The position numbers and the translations under genes are program-made. This document shows positions 8,366 through 16,775 of a stretch of DNA of 44,646 bases, piece after piece (positions within the stretch are counted from its first letter, which is position 1; every line of letters starts with the position of its first letter). The notes beneath the pieces are model-generated. The model was given only the letters and a program-made list of their open reading frames with translations. It did no database searches and was not told the origin of the DNA. Origin of the DNA: a virus; the IMG/VR virus record IMGVR_UViG_3300046373_000009, positions 1 to 44,646 of that record; one strand, 5' to 3'.

Positions 8366-9027
8366 TATTGCTCCAAACTGTACTTACTGTACAAGCTCTT
8401 GACCTTGAGTTTATCCTGAACCTGTTTCGCAATAGGCTTAGTTGCGTCAAAGACTTTGGGATTACCTTTGTCGCCATTCATGTTCTTACGGATATTACCC
8501 CAAGGGTCTTTGTAGAAAGCCCCCTTGGGAAGCGACGTCCGCGTCTGACCTTCACTCAAGTCTTCGGGATTATCTTGAGTAACCCCCGGAACTAGTCGCC
8601 CAGTCAGCTCTCGGGCACGAGTAAGGTTCTTCTTAAGTTGGTCGGGAGACTGACGAACACTCAGGTTACCAATAATCGCCTTAAGGGCTTGACCTTCACT
8701 CTCGTTTAGACCACCTAGACCAGAAGCCCCATTGGGGGAGGCCTGTTTCATCTGCATCAATTGATCGATCATATTTCGACCTTGAACAGACAAGATATCA
8801 CTGTAGAGATCGTACCCAGGTGTACCGGCCATACCTTCTTTGAACAGCAGTCGCTTTTCATTAGGCGCTTGCATGGCCCCAAGCATACCCGCTGTACCGG
8901 GGTTCACACGAGGCTTAAGACTATCGATATCCTCAACCGTAGCCCTGGCTAGCTCAAAGGCTCGTTGGGGATCAGCCTTCTTACCGTGGTCTACAACCTC
9001 GTCAGCGTCCCACCAGTTTTCTGCCAT
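8365..9027 (-). CDS. Internal virion protein starting with a WWDAD motif
   Basis: The 220-residue protein starts with an ENWWDAD segment, a short N-terminal motif that I have seen in podovirus internal or ejection proteins, followed by helical, Gln/Lys-rich sequence. Its stop and the next start overlap (8365), as do its own start and the previous stop (9027), so it is tightly coupled to both neighbours. A role as a second ejection or core protein follows from this context and is not shown by a catalytic motif. Confidence 0.6.
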   Translation of the reverse strand: MAENWWDADEVVDHGKKADPQRAFELARATVEDIDSLKPRVNPGTAGMLGAMQAPNEKRLLFKEGMAGTPGYDLYSDILSVQGRNMIDQLMQMKQASPNGASGLGGLNESEGQALKAIIGNLSVRQSPDQLKKNLTRARELTGRLVPGVTQDNPEDLSEGQTRTSLPKGAFYKDPWGNIRKNMNGDKGNPKVFDATKPIAKQVQDKLKVKSLYSKYSLEQ

Positions 9028-9713
9028 TATCGTTTTGTCCTGATAGACCCGTCTGGGGCTTTATATGTTGAACCACTAGGAAGGGCCATGTACTGAGACT
9101 GACTAACTACGGCAATTGGACCCTTAGCCGCCGCCGTCTTACCAACACGAGGCCGTTGGGGTGCGTACGGTTGAGCTGCTTTAGCCCGACTTGCAGCACC
9201 CGAACCTCTACGCTGTTCAGCCAAGGCAATTAGTGCATCGACCTTAGCCTTCTTTTCTTCTTCCGTGACGTCCTGATACGGATTAGGAGCTTGGTGAAAC
9301 TGAGGCTTACCTGTGTCGGAATCAACTACACCAAGGGCACCACCACCAAGATTGAACGAGTCATACTTGGTAGGTTTGATGTAATCCTTGATTGAACCCG
9401 GATCGTATTGAGCAGCGTATTTAAGCAACTCAGGGAGAATCATCTGACGCGGGTCTTGGGTCGGTGCAGACTGCTGACTATTATCAATACCTTCAATGCT
9501 TCCATCAATCCCCGGTGCAGAACCATAAGATGTCGGTTGAGGCGCGTAGGCTTGACTGACAGCTCCAAGGAGGCCACGACGGGCTTCCATCATCTGAGCT
9601 TGTTGAGCCTTGGCTGCTTTCCGATCAAGACCGTTATAACCACCAAGAGCAAACGTGGCCGCATCACTGTTAATGAATTTCTTTAGAGCGTTTCCAAACA
9701 TGCCCATTTTCAT
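9027..9713 (-). CDS. Internal virion protein (228 aa)
   Basis: The start is at the ATG at 9713, or at 9707, which has better spacing from the GGAGG at about 9718-9722. The 228-residue product has an N-terminal helix, an Ala/Gln-rich segment (30-60), a proline-rich disordered middle and a basic C-terminal tail with Ala/Pro/Arg repeats. It resembles disordered internal virion proteins. It lies in the row of ejection-type genes and overlaps both neighbours by a base or more. Confidence 0.6.
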   Translation of the reverse strand: MKMGMFGNALKKFINSDAATFALGGYNGLDRKAAKAQQAQMMEARRGLLGAVSQAYAPQPTSYGSAPGIDGSIEGIDNSQQSAPTQDPRQMILPELLKYAAQYDPGSIKDYIKPTKYDSFNLGGGALGVVDSDTGKPQFHQAPNPYQDVTEEEKKAKVDALIALAEQRRGSGAASRAKAAQPYAPQRPRVGKTAAAKGPIAVVSQSQYMALPSGSTYKAPDGSIRTKR

Positions 9714-10690
9714 TAACCTCCGAAGCTGAAGCCAGTTGTCGGGCTCCAACCAGCGCTGATGCTCGACGTACTCGTCTTACCCGTTGTAGATCCAGTCCCT
9801 GTGCTGTTACCAGTCGTATTCATCGAAGTGAACGCGCCAGTCGGAATAGACCCGTACATAGCGCCAATCGACTTCAACCAATCAGGCAGAGCATTAAGTT
9901 GGTCTTGATCCAGTTGATGTTGAACCTCACCGGCACCCAGTTGAGTGGCGACATCGGCTCGACCTTGATCACCAGACATCGAACCAAAGTTAGCCATGAG
10001 TTGAGCCGCCTGAAGTTGACGAGCCTGATCTTGGTCCATCTGACCAGCGTTGAACTGGTTAAGTTGTTGACCCTGACCAGCGTTAAACTGATTATTCTGT
10101 TGAGCCCGGTTTGCCTCAGCCTGCATCGCTGCTGTAGCTTGATTGAATCCAGCATCCCGCAGACCAGCCTCAGACGCAGCCCGTTCCCGAGCCAGATTAC
10201 CCTCAGTCTCAGCCGCCTGAATGCCAAACCGACTACCACCAAAGGCGTGATTCTTAGCTGCCAAGGCATCTTGAGCCGCTCGGACACCACCGGCATTCTT
10301 GTCGAACCCGGCCAGCGTCGTGTTGACTACGTCGTTAGTGTACGGGTTGGTGAATGCACCACGGTCCATACCGAGGATCGACACACCATCTGAGGTCGTA
10401 CCCTGAGCCGTATTAGGACCAGCATTAGCCACACCGGTTGTCGCATCGCTAGCCTTGTTCAAGAAGTTCTGCCAACCACCGAGGTTCTGCGCACCACTGA
10501 ATGCAGTACCCTGTAGATCAGACTGACCAGCAACGTAAGACGACGAATCAGTGTTGGCGTAGTTGCCAATCTGACTAGCGTAGTCTTGGTACCCTTGGGC
10601 AAGCCACGGAGCCACTGTGGGGGTAGACGTAGAGTTCTGAGTAGACGCAGTATTCGACGTACCGGAACTTTTAGTAGAAGTCTTAGACAT
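9713..10690 (-). CDS. Gln/Asn/Ala-rich ejection-type virion protein
   Basis: A 325-residue protein with a Ser/Thr-rich low-complexity start (residues 1-28), a conserved core containing NPYTNDVV (near 119) and AFGGSRFGI (near 150), a long Gln/Ala/Asn helical region (175-245) with a near-repeat of QQLNQFNAGQ and QQNNQFNAGQ, and a Ser/Thr/Gly tail. This layout is common for small DNA-transfer or ejection proteins of podoviruses. I infer that it is the first of the ejection genes, analogous in position to P22 gp7. Confidence 0.65.
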   Translation of the reverse strand: MSKTSTKSSGTSNTASTQNSTSTPTVAPWLAQGYQDYASQIGNYANTDSSSYVAGQSDLQGTAFSGAQNLGGWQNFLNKASDATTGVANAGPNTAQGTTSDGVSILGMDRGAFTNPYTNDVVNTTLAGFDKNAGGVRAAQDALAAKNHAFGGSRFGIQAAETEGNLARERAASEAGLRDAGFNQATAAMQAEANRAQQNNQFNAGQGQQLNQFNAGQMDQDQARQLQAAQLMANFGSMSGDQGRADVATQLGAGEVQHQLDQDQLNALPDWLKSIGAMYGSIPTGAFTSMNTTGNSTGTGSTTGKTSTSSISAGWSPTTGFSFGG

Positions 10691-11039
10691 ACTGTTTCCT
10701 TAGTTCCCCGTCGATCATCGTGAACCCTTTTGATTTGAAGACTTTTGTCCAGCCCTTGCGGCCGTTGATTGATGCATACCGACAACCCCGAGCCCGAGCC
10801 CACGCTGAGATGCCGGGTTCCATAGCCAGCAATTCCCTGATGTCTCCAGTCCCCAACCAGACGTGCAAGAAGGGGCCAGATTCATCACAAAACAACTGGG
10901 TGACTAGGACCCCGTTTTCTCCGGTCCACAGGAGGGCTTTACCTGTTGCTAGCTGTTCCTCTAGGTTGACTAGCTTCATGCCCTCCTGGGCCTGTTCCAG
11001 AGCCTTTACGAGGCCTTCCTTGATGGATTGTGCATCCAC
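10683..11039 (-). CDS. GNAT-fold-like small virion protein
   Basis: The 118-residue product starts with GTG at 11039, overlapping the stop of the hub gene. Its C-terminal half (WARARGCR, then GRKGWTKVFKSKGF, then LRKQY) looks like the acetyl-CoA end of a GNAT fold as seen in several podovirus core proteins, including T7 gp13. The canonical acetyl-CoA-binding loop is not obvious, so it may be a structural relic and not an enzyme. The position between hub and ejection genes fits an inner-core or assembly role. Confidence 0.55.
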   Translation of the reverse strand: MDAQSIKEGLVKALEQAQEGMKLVNLEEQLATGKALLWTGENGVLVTQLFCDESGPFLHVWLGTGDIRELLAMEPGISAWARARGCRYASINGRKGWTKVFKSKGFTMIDGELRKQYV

Positions 11040-12559
11040 TAGCGATCACCTGCGGGCATTACGTCAAATGTGGGGATACCAAGACGCATATCTGACGGGG
11101 TTGTGTTACCTGACAGGCGCATCCTGATAAGACGACCACTGAAACGGAAATCAATCTTAGTTGTATTGGCGGTCAAGATTTGATCTGAGAAGACAACAGG
11201 TGTCGACTGAGGATACTGAAGACCTCTGAGGGTCATCATAATAGCCCCGGTTTGACGTTGGAAGTCTGGCCACATCCTGTTGACCATCATGCATCGTTGT
11301 TCTTCGTCAATGAAGAAGTCTGATGTCTCGATGAACCAACTACGTGCAGCACCATCTGCTGTCGTGCCCTTTTCGTGGTAGTAGATATTACCGCCGTAGG
11401 TCACGCCAATCGGATACACATTGATCCCAGCTGTCACGTCACTGAAGGCTGTCCGAGCAATCGTGCCCTTTGAAGAAGCACCTTCCGTCAGGCTTAGAGT
11501 GACGTACCGACTGTTTTCAATCCCGTCCCGAGCATCTGGATAGAACCACCAGACTTCGTTAAATCTCGACAGACTAGCTCCGACAATCTTATCACCCTGA
11601 GATGAAGCCACATTCGCAGCCATATCATCACCAACAGCGATCGGAATGATTGTGGGCACACCCCCGAGACTGCACGAGAAGAACCGACCTTGGGTCGAGA
11701 ACCAATAGGCAGTTTGAGAGACTACAGCAGCAGCGTTAGCTCCGATCAGACCACAGTTGTCACCAAGCTTAGTGAAGACCCACGGATTGACGTTGTCCCC
11801 ACTGAAGACACCTTGGAAGATCGAATTGTTGGTCCAGACAAAGACGTAGTCTCCAACAATCTCAGCCCCCACAATACGCCCACCGCCCTCTAGGATAACC
11901 TCACCAGCGTTGTTGTCGCTAGCTGTCGTCCACTGTTCCGGGTCTTGAAGGTCCGTAAATCGGATACACATTGGGTTGAAGTCACCGGACAACTCTTCGT
12001 TACAACCGAGAGCCATGACTTGGCGTGTGTACGTAACCAGCATAAACGTGACATTGTCTGGGGCATTAGTTAGGGCCGCAGCGGGAGTGCCCGTGTCGTT
12101 CTGCCACCAGAAGATTGTCTGACCACGAGGATTAGCCATCAGGCTTTCACCATAGTTAGCCAAAGACCAAGTCAAGGGAAAGTAGTCGACAGACGAAGGT
12201 TCTGAGTAGTCACCCGTCCCATACGTACCTGTACCGTAGCCCGAACCACCAGTACCATCAATGGCCCCTGGCGTGAAACCAGAAGCGGGTGTGATATCGT
12301 ACAGAGTGGAGTCTTGGCAGATTGTCAGAGCGTTGTGTTGACCAAGTGCAATGTTTGTATTACTATTGTTGTCAAACCAAGTTAGGGCTGAACGACAGAC
12401 GCCATCAAGTAGGTCTGTGGAGACACTCTCCCAGCCACCTACGACTTCAGGAGAGCCCTTCCAGAACCGTACCTGATCACAGTCGTGCCACGTACCCGGA
12501 TATTTATACGCGGTATCGTCCGTATTAATGCCGGGTGGAATTTCTAGACGATTGCGCAT
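11039..12559 (-). CDS. P22 gp10-like tail hub / DNA stabilisation protein
   Basis: A 506-residue, beta-rich protein with repeated aromatic strand motifs (WESV, VVSQTAYWFS, NEVWWFY) that suggest a beta-propeller. It opens with a NxxRLEIPPGI-type start and a KYPGTWHDCDQVRF segment seen in hub proteins of P22/SU10-like phages. Such proteins close the portal channel after packaging and carry the fibres. It lies after the adaptor and fibre genes and before the ejection proteins, as expected for this assembly order. Confidence 0.7.
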   Translation of the reverse strand: MRNRLEIPPGINTDDTAYKYPGTWHDCDQVRFWKGSPEVVGGWESVSTDLLDGVCRSALTWFDNNSNTNIALGQHNALTICQDSTLYDITPASGFTPGAIDGTGGSGYGTGTYGTGDYSEPSSVDYFPLTWSLANYGESLMANPRGQTIFWWQNDTGTPAAALTNAPDNVTFMLVTYTRQVMALGCNEELSGDFNPMCIRFTDLQDPEQWTTASDNNAGEVILEGGGRIVGAEIVGDYVFVWTNNSIFQGVFSGDNVNPWVFTKLGDNCGLIGANAAAVVSQTAYWFSTQGRFFSCSLGGVPTIIPIAVGDDMAANVASSQGDKIVGASLSRFNEVWWFYPDARDGIENSRYVTLSLTEGASSKGTIARTAFSDVTAGINVYPIGVTYGGNIYYHEKGTTADGAARSWFIETSDFFIDEEQRCMMVNRMWPDFQRQTGAIMMTLRGLQYPQSTPVVFSDQILTANTTKIDFRFSGRLIRMRLSGNTTPSDMRLGIPTFDVMPAGDR

Positions 12560-12567
12560 AATTAGGT

Positions 12568-13389
12568 TTAGCCCCAGATTTCAACAACAACTTGGCCACC
12601 GCCACCAGCACCGCCAGCACCGCCTGTGCCTGCGGCACTAGAGCCACCACCACCACCACCGGCACCACGACCACCGGCACCACCGGCACCACCCGCAGTA
12701 GCCCCGGAGGACCGGCCACCACCACCCCCGCCGCCGCCAGGACCTGTTGTTGGCGATGAACCTGCACCACCAGCTGTAGGGGATGCACCGTTAGTCCCTA
12801 CTGTCCCCCCGGAACCAGTACCTAGAGGACCAACAGACCGTTGACCTGCGACAGGACCAGAGTTCGCACCACCGCCATAGGCACCAGCGGGGGCAGCCGT
12901 AAATACGGGAGTACCCACAGGGCTTGCGCCACCAACAAGAGGCGTTGCACCAATAAACGTGCCAACACCACCATTACCGGGGTTCTGGTTCGGTGAAGAA
13001 GCAGTAGAAGCTAGTCCACCTCCGGCAGCTACAAAAGCGCCAAAGACACTCTCACCACCAGCAGAACCACCTAGACCCGCACCACCACCAGCGCCACCGG
13101 TACCAACAGTCGCAGTTTCTGTGGCCGACAGAAGATTGAGCGGAATCACCGCTACGGTAAGACCGCCACCGGGTCCACCACAACCAGCCGTGTTAGCACT
13201 AGTATCACCACCACCACCACCACCACCAGCTCCAAGGACGAATACACGAGCAAACTTACCGGCCCCAAGGGAGACATTACCCGCAAAGTCAGAAGGCCTA
13301 GTCCACGTACCTGAGGCGTTAAAGATTTGGCGGTCTAGTAGCTTTGCACCACCGGCACCGTTGAGAATGAAATCGGTGAGTTCACTCAT
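12568..13389 (-). CDS. Glycine-rich tail-tip adhesin
   Basis: The 273-residue protein starts at ATG 13389 (sharing a base with the previous stop). After a short N-terminal attachment segment comes a GTWTRPSDF motif (about 31-39) and then an extremely Gly-rich body with runs such as GAGGGGGGGD, separated by variable loops, ending in VVVEIWG. Poly-Gly stretches of this type form polyglycine-II sandwich tips with exposed host-recognition loops, as in the gp38 adhesins of T-even-like phages. It is thus the likely receptor-binding tip. The low-complexity DNA makes this a spot for recombination or slippage. Confidence 0.75.
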   Translation of the reverse strand: MSELTDFILNGAGGAKLLDRQIFNASGTWTRPSDFAGNVSLGAGKFARVFVLGAGGGGGGGDTSANTAGCGGPGGGLTVAVIPLNLLSATETATVGTGGAGGGAGLGGSAGGESVFGAFVAAGGGLASTASSPNQNPGNGGVGTFIGATPLVGGASPVGTPVFTAAPAGAYGGGANSGPVAGQRSVGPLGTGSGGTVGTNGASPTAGGAGSSPTTGPGGGGGGGGRSSGATAGGAGGAGGRGAGGGGGGSSAAGTGGAGGAGGGGQVVVEIWG

Positions 13390-14261
13390 TAGACAAATTT
13401 CCAATCACCAGATTGATAAGACAATGAGAACGAAGCCCCTCGAACTCGACAATTCATGACACCAGACGAGCCCATGACGGTGTTAACGCCAGGGTCAAAG
13501 ATGAACCGATTACCAGCCCAACCAGCGTCTGTAGCTGTGTTACCACCATCGGCAAAGCTCAGTACGTCACCATTAGCAAGGCTACCGGGGGCTGTACAAG
13601 TAACGACACCGGTTCTTGTGTCCACACTGTAGGAACCACCTCGGACAGCCGTGAAGTTAGCTGTCTTAGGAAGAGGACCTGTATCCCAACCAACAGATGT
13701 CTCAGTAGAGTTGACCACAAGCGGACGACCAGCATTACCCGGCAGAGCAGGGAAGGCGGGGACAGTTCCGGCAAAGGCCAGAGCATCCGCATAGGCCTTA
13801 GTGACCAAGTCTGTCGTATTAGTTGGGCTTCCAGCATTAATGGCCTTGAAGCCATTCATATCTAGGTCACCAGAGACGATACGACTATCAAACAGGATAA
13901 TATCAGCGCCATCTGTGATGACGATAGAGACGTTACCAGCCGGAACAATTGCTGTCGAACCACCGTTACTGATGGTCACAGCAGCACTCTCAGCGTAGAC
14001 TAGATACCACTTCTGAACACTCGGGATCACCACAGTGCCAGGGGTCGCCGCCGAGTAGTGGATAACCCGCATTCGAGCTTGGTTAGCCACGTATTGAGTT
14101 GCGGTTAGGGTAGTCGTACCACTTGCACTGACTTCGACCCAACCATCCAGACTATCGTCTTCTAGATCAAAGACAGCAGAATTGAGTAGCGCCCCCCACG
14201 TGTTGTTGTCCGCACCGGGGTCTGGTTTACGGAATCCATTCCGCGTAGTGGGTGTAGGCAT
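13389..14261 (-). CDS. Tail fibre protein
   Basis: A 290-residue protein starting at ATG 14261 over the previous stop. It contains the segment GDLDMNGFKAINAGSPTN near residues 132-149, followed by TDLVTKAYAD, a motif widespread in tail and head fibres just before the triple-stranded shaft. The N-terminal region (NGFRKPDPGADNNTWG) resembles fibre attachment sequences. With the Gly-rich protein encoded next it would form shaft and tip. Confidence 0.75.
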   Translation of the reverse strand: MPTPTTRNGFRKPDPGADNNTWGALLNSAVFDLEDDSLDGWVEVSASGTTTLTATQYVANQARMRVIHYSAATPGTVVIPSVQKWYLVYAESAAVTISNGGSTAIVPAGNVSIVITDGADIILFDSRIVSGDLDMNGFKAINAGSPTNTTDLVTKAYADALAFAGTVPAFPALPGNAGRPLVVNSTETSVGWDTGPLPKTANFTAVRGGSYSVDTRTGVVTCTAPGSLANGDVLSFADGGNTATDAGWAGNRFIFDPGVNTVMGSSGVMNCRVRGASFSLSYQSGDWKFV

Positions 14262-14497
14262 TAGACAATTGTCCCATCATCGGTTCGACGCCAGTCTGTT
14301 CCATCACTGATCAGGAGACGATTGAGGTCTTGTGTCCACAACTGTCGGCCCTTCCAAATCTCTGGATCGGGCAGCAGGCTTGTATCAGCAATAATTCGTG
14401 TCTGAACAGAGATTAGACTATTGACGACTAATTGTAATTTCTCTGACCACTTGTTGGCCCAGTCGGGTGCTGAAGATGTATTAAGGCCTAGTGCCAT
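14261..14497 (-). CDS. Small fibre-linked protein (78 aa)
   Basis: This 78-residue protein overlaps the adaptor gene by 10 bp and shares one base with the fibre gene. It has an N-terminal helical part and a C-terminal part (GRQLWTQDLNRLLISDGTDWRR) that resembles the short beta-stranded attachment repeats of fibre proteins. It may be a connector or chaperone for the fibre. I do not recognise a named family. Confidence 0.55.
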   Translation of the reverse strand: MALGLNTSSAPDWANKWSEKLQLVVNSLISVQTRIIADTSLLPDPEIWKGRQLWTQDLNRLLISDGTDWRRTDDGTIV

Positions 14498-15138
14498 CCA
14501 GCCCCCGTTGTACCCGAAGCAATGAAGCCTCGATCTCGAAGACCAGAACTAGTCTGTAGTCTCGACCCCTGGAGCTCTCGACGACCATACCGATTGATTT
14601 CATCGATCAGTGCGTCGTGCTTACCTTGCCACATGACAATACGTTGATCGTCATTCAGGAAGGGGGCAGAGTGGATAGCAGCGCCGTAGAGGTAGATATC
14701 CGGGTGCTGAGCCAGAAGCCAGTTCGACGGAGCGTCATCGGACAGGGGGACTAGGTTCTTCCTGTAGCGGAGACGAAGGGTGAACGTACCACCGGGGGGC
14801 GGTGCAAAATAGAAGTCTTCACCAGAGATCGTGTAATAATAGGGCGTATCCGCTGTATCCGTGATGTTATCAAAGACATCAGGTGTGACGTATTCAAGAG
14901 CCCTGCCTGTGTCCTGATCAAGCCAGAAAGACACGACAGCAGAGAAACCATCTGGAAGCGGATATGTACTACCGGTTACCGTGATGGTCTCAGTAGTGAT
15001 CAAGTAACGAGATGTGATATTGCGATTAAAGGTTGCCTCCGCCATTGTGATCCAATCAGGAATGTAGTCCGTTAGATCAGAGCGATTCAGCAGTTGGGCT
15101 ACAGCCGTCTTAAGACCAGAATAGGAGGCAAGACTCAT
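14488..15138 (-). CDS. Head-tail adaptor (SU10/P22 gp4-like)
   Basis: The 216-residue protein begins with SLASYSGLKTAVAQLLNR, and its first half contains DYIPDWITMAEATFNR; this YxxLKxAIxxxLxRxDL...IPxFIxLAExxINR pattern is typical of the adaptor ring that docks below the portal in SU10- and P22-like phages. The middle is beta-stranded (residues 65-130) and the C-terminus is helical and basic. It is encoded downstream of the major capsid gene, in the normal order portal-scaffold-coat-adaptor-hub. Confidence 0.75.
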   Translation of the reverse strand: MSLASYSGLKTAVAQLLNRSDLTDYIPDWITMAEATFNRNITSRYLITTETITVTGSTYPLPDGFSAVVSFWLDQDTGRALEYVTPDVFDNITDTADTPYYYTISGEDFYFAPPPGGTFTLRLRYRKNLVPLSDDAPSNWLLAQHPDIYLYGAAIHSAPFLNDDQRIVMWQGKHDALIDEINRYGRRELQGSRLQTSSGLRDRGFIASGTTGAGWH

Positions 15139-15479
15139 CGAATGGTTCCGTTAGTTACGCCAAGGTGGCCATCTGCTGTTCGGAGGGCTTCCCAGTCAGA
15201 CGAATTAAGTCTACGGGCAACCTCAGCAGCGTGATCAGGATTGTAGATATCGACGCCTTCGTTCTTCCACATCTCGATCACAACGTTAGGAATGTGGGCG
15301 GCTCGACGAAACTCTCGGGTCTTCGAATAACCATCGTTGGTGTTCCGAAGTGCCTTGTTGTGGTCGAGACTGGCTCCGACGTCTTGAATGTGTCGGTATT
15401 GAAAGTCTTCTTCACCTGTCTGTTTGACTTGAGTGATCAGACCACCAGGACGGACACCTAGGGTCTTCCAGTCACTCAT
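15135..15479 (-). CDS. Conserved virion-region protein (114 aa)
   Basis: A 114-residue soluble protein, overlapping both neighbours by four bases (ATGA). It has an amphipathic middle helix (residues 50-75), and a second helix containing HAAEVARRLNSSDWEALR. Proteins with this layout are often found between coat and adaptor genes of podoviruses, but I know no assigned function. It may be a head-completion factor. Confidence 0.55.
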   Translation of the reverse strand: MSDWKTLGVRPGGLITQVKQTGEEDFQYRHIQDVGASLDHNKALRNTNDGYSKTREFRRAAHIPNVVIEMWKNEGVDIYNPDHAAEVARRLNSSDWEALRTADGHLGVTNGTIR

Positions 15480-15754
15480 TTAGCGGCGACCTTGACTTCC
15501 TTCGGTTCAGGAACGACAGCGACTTCAGGTTCAACGATGAACACGTAGCCACGCTCTTCAAGAACTTCAGCAATATCACCAGCGACGGTAAACTTCTCAT
15601 TGTGAGCGTACAGTTCGTCGCCGTAGGTTCGATCGTGAATGCCGGTGGCAATCTTACCGTGACCTTTACGGGTGACTTGGACCTCGACAGCAGCCTTAGG
15701 CGCGGGAGGCGGAGTGACCGAGCGGCCTTCGATTTGAGCAGCAGTAACAGTCAT
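15476..15754 (-). CDS. Small head-region protein (92 aa)
   Basis: I chose ATG at 15754, preceded by AGAGAT; the longer reading from 15808 would run through the coat-gene terminator. The 92-residue product has a Pro/Ala-rich N-terminal third and a compact domain (KIATGIH...DELYAHNEKF...VLEERGYVFIV) ending in a charged tail. It follows the major capsid gene, a common place for head-decoration or completion proteins. Function is inferred only. Confidence 0.6.
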   Translation of the reverse strand: MTVTAAQIEGRSVTPPPAPKAAVEVQVTRKGHGKIATGIHDRTYGDELYAHNEKFTVAGDIAEVLEERGYVFIVEPEVAVVPEPKEVKVAAK

Positions 15755-15764
15755 AAGAATCTCT

Positions 15765-15800
15765 TTAAACAAGTGGGGGAGACCACAATTAGCCTCCCCC
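15765..15800 (-). terminator. Leaky terminator / attenuator after the coat gene
   Basis: On the minus strand the repeat GGGGGAG (complement of 15794-15800) / CTCCCCC (complement of 15775-15781) forms a 7-bp GC stem followed by ACTTGTTTA. The U-run is weak, so partial termination or 3'-end protection of the coat mRNA is likely. That would raise coat protein relative to downstream genes. Confidence 0.6.
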
Positions 15801-15808
15801 GTAGTCAA

Positions 15809-16762
15809 TTACAGCAGGTCGGCGATGATAGCCGAGGCACGCTGGTTACGGCAGAGCAGAGTCTTTTCCGCAACGATCTGGAACTTCGAACCGTCACCGG
15901 TCTTAGCCAGGGGTTCGACCTTCATCGGTCGCAGAGTACCGACAGCCCACATCGAGGGGTCAACCAGCAGCACTTCGCGTGTCAGCGGGTACTGGACCGG
16001 GACGACTGTCAGCGCACCGAAGTCGGATACGTAGACATCAGCACCAGCGTAGATGGTAGCCTGATTGGTGCCCTTGACGTCCGCACGGATATCAGCGATA
16101 CCAGTGAAGGCACTGAAGGTTTGTTTGTGCGTAGCGGACACCAGGGCGGTCGTAATATTCGACGCACCGTTGCTGAACGAAGACGCAAGAACAGTCTTCA
16201 GGAGGGTTTCGGTAAGTGCTCGCTGAGTACCGTTAGTGGCGGCAGCGACAGTACCGGCCGAGAAGCCACCCGAGGAACCACCAGCACCACGGGAGACGTT
16301 AGACGTCAGCCAGGCTTGGAAACCACCCAGCTGGGGGGCCGTAGCGTCGGCAGCAGTCACCGAGGCTTGGTTGGTCAGGAAGGCGTACTCGATGTCCTTG
16401 ACAACAGCTTCCGACTTTTGGAGCTTTTGCCAGGCTTCCGTGTCCGACTGACCAGCAACGGTCGAAGCCTTAGTGGTTTCCGAGATGATACCCGCATCCT
16501 TGAAGATTTGGGTTCGGTTACCGACACGGACGGGTTGTTGCGACGCACTGGCCGAGGTGTCATCACCCTGGACGTTGGCGTTAGCAGCAGCAGCACGGGT
16601 AGTGTAGGTTTCCCATTCATGGTACGGCTGAGCAACGGATGCCTTGCCGATCATGTTGGTAAACGGGGTCAGATTGGCCGACACCTTATAGATGTTGTTT
16701 TCCAGGTCTTCCCGGAGGCCGATCGTCCCGTAGGACATTTGGGTATTAGTAGGAGCAGTCAT
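15809..16762 (-). CDS. Major capsid protein (SU10-like, HK97 fold)
   Basis: The 317-residue protein starts with TAPTNTQMSYGTIGLREDLENNIYKV-type sequence and has the PFTNMIG, HEWETYT and GRRTQI-like (VGNRTQIF) segments typical of the SU10 (DUF5309-type) major capsid proteins. It lies directly after the scaffold gene and is followed by a GC-rich hairpin that probably caps its transcript. Around 400 copies per head would be expected for a T=7 shell, which is general knowledge and not something visible here. Confidence 0.85.
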   Translation of the reverse strand: MTAPTNTQMSYGTIGLREDLENNIYKVSANLTPFTNMIGKASVAQPYHEWETYTTRAAAANANVQGDDTSASASQQPVRVGNRTQIFKDAGIISETTKASTVAGQSDTEAWQKLQKSEAVVKDIEYAFLTNQASVTAADATAPQLGGFQAWLTSNVSRGAGGSSGGFSAGTVAAATNGTQRALTETLLKTVLASSFSNGASNITTALVSATHKQTFSAFTGIADIRADVKGTNQATIYAGADVYVSDFGALTVVPVQYPLTREVLLVDPSMWAVGTLRPMKVEPLAKTGDGSKFQIVAEKTLLCRNQRASAIIADLL

Positions 16763-16775
16763 TGGTTATCCTTGG

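Noticed and set aside
12626-13459. Proline-rich plus-strand frames
   Set aside because: They are the reverse of the glycine-rich adhesin codons and have no independent support.
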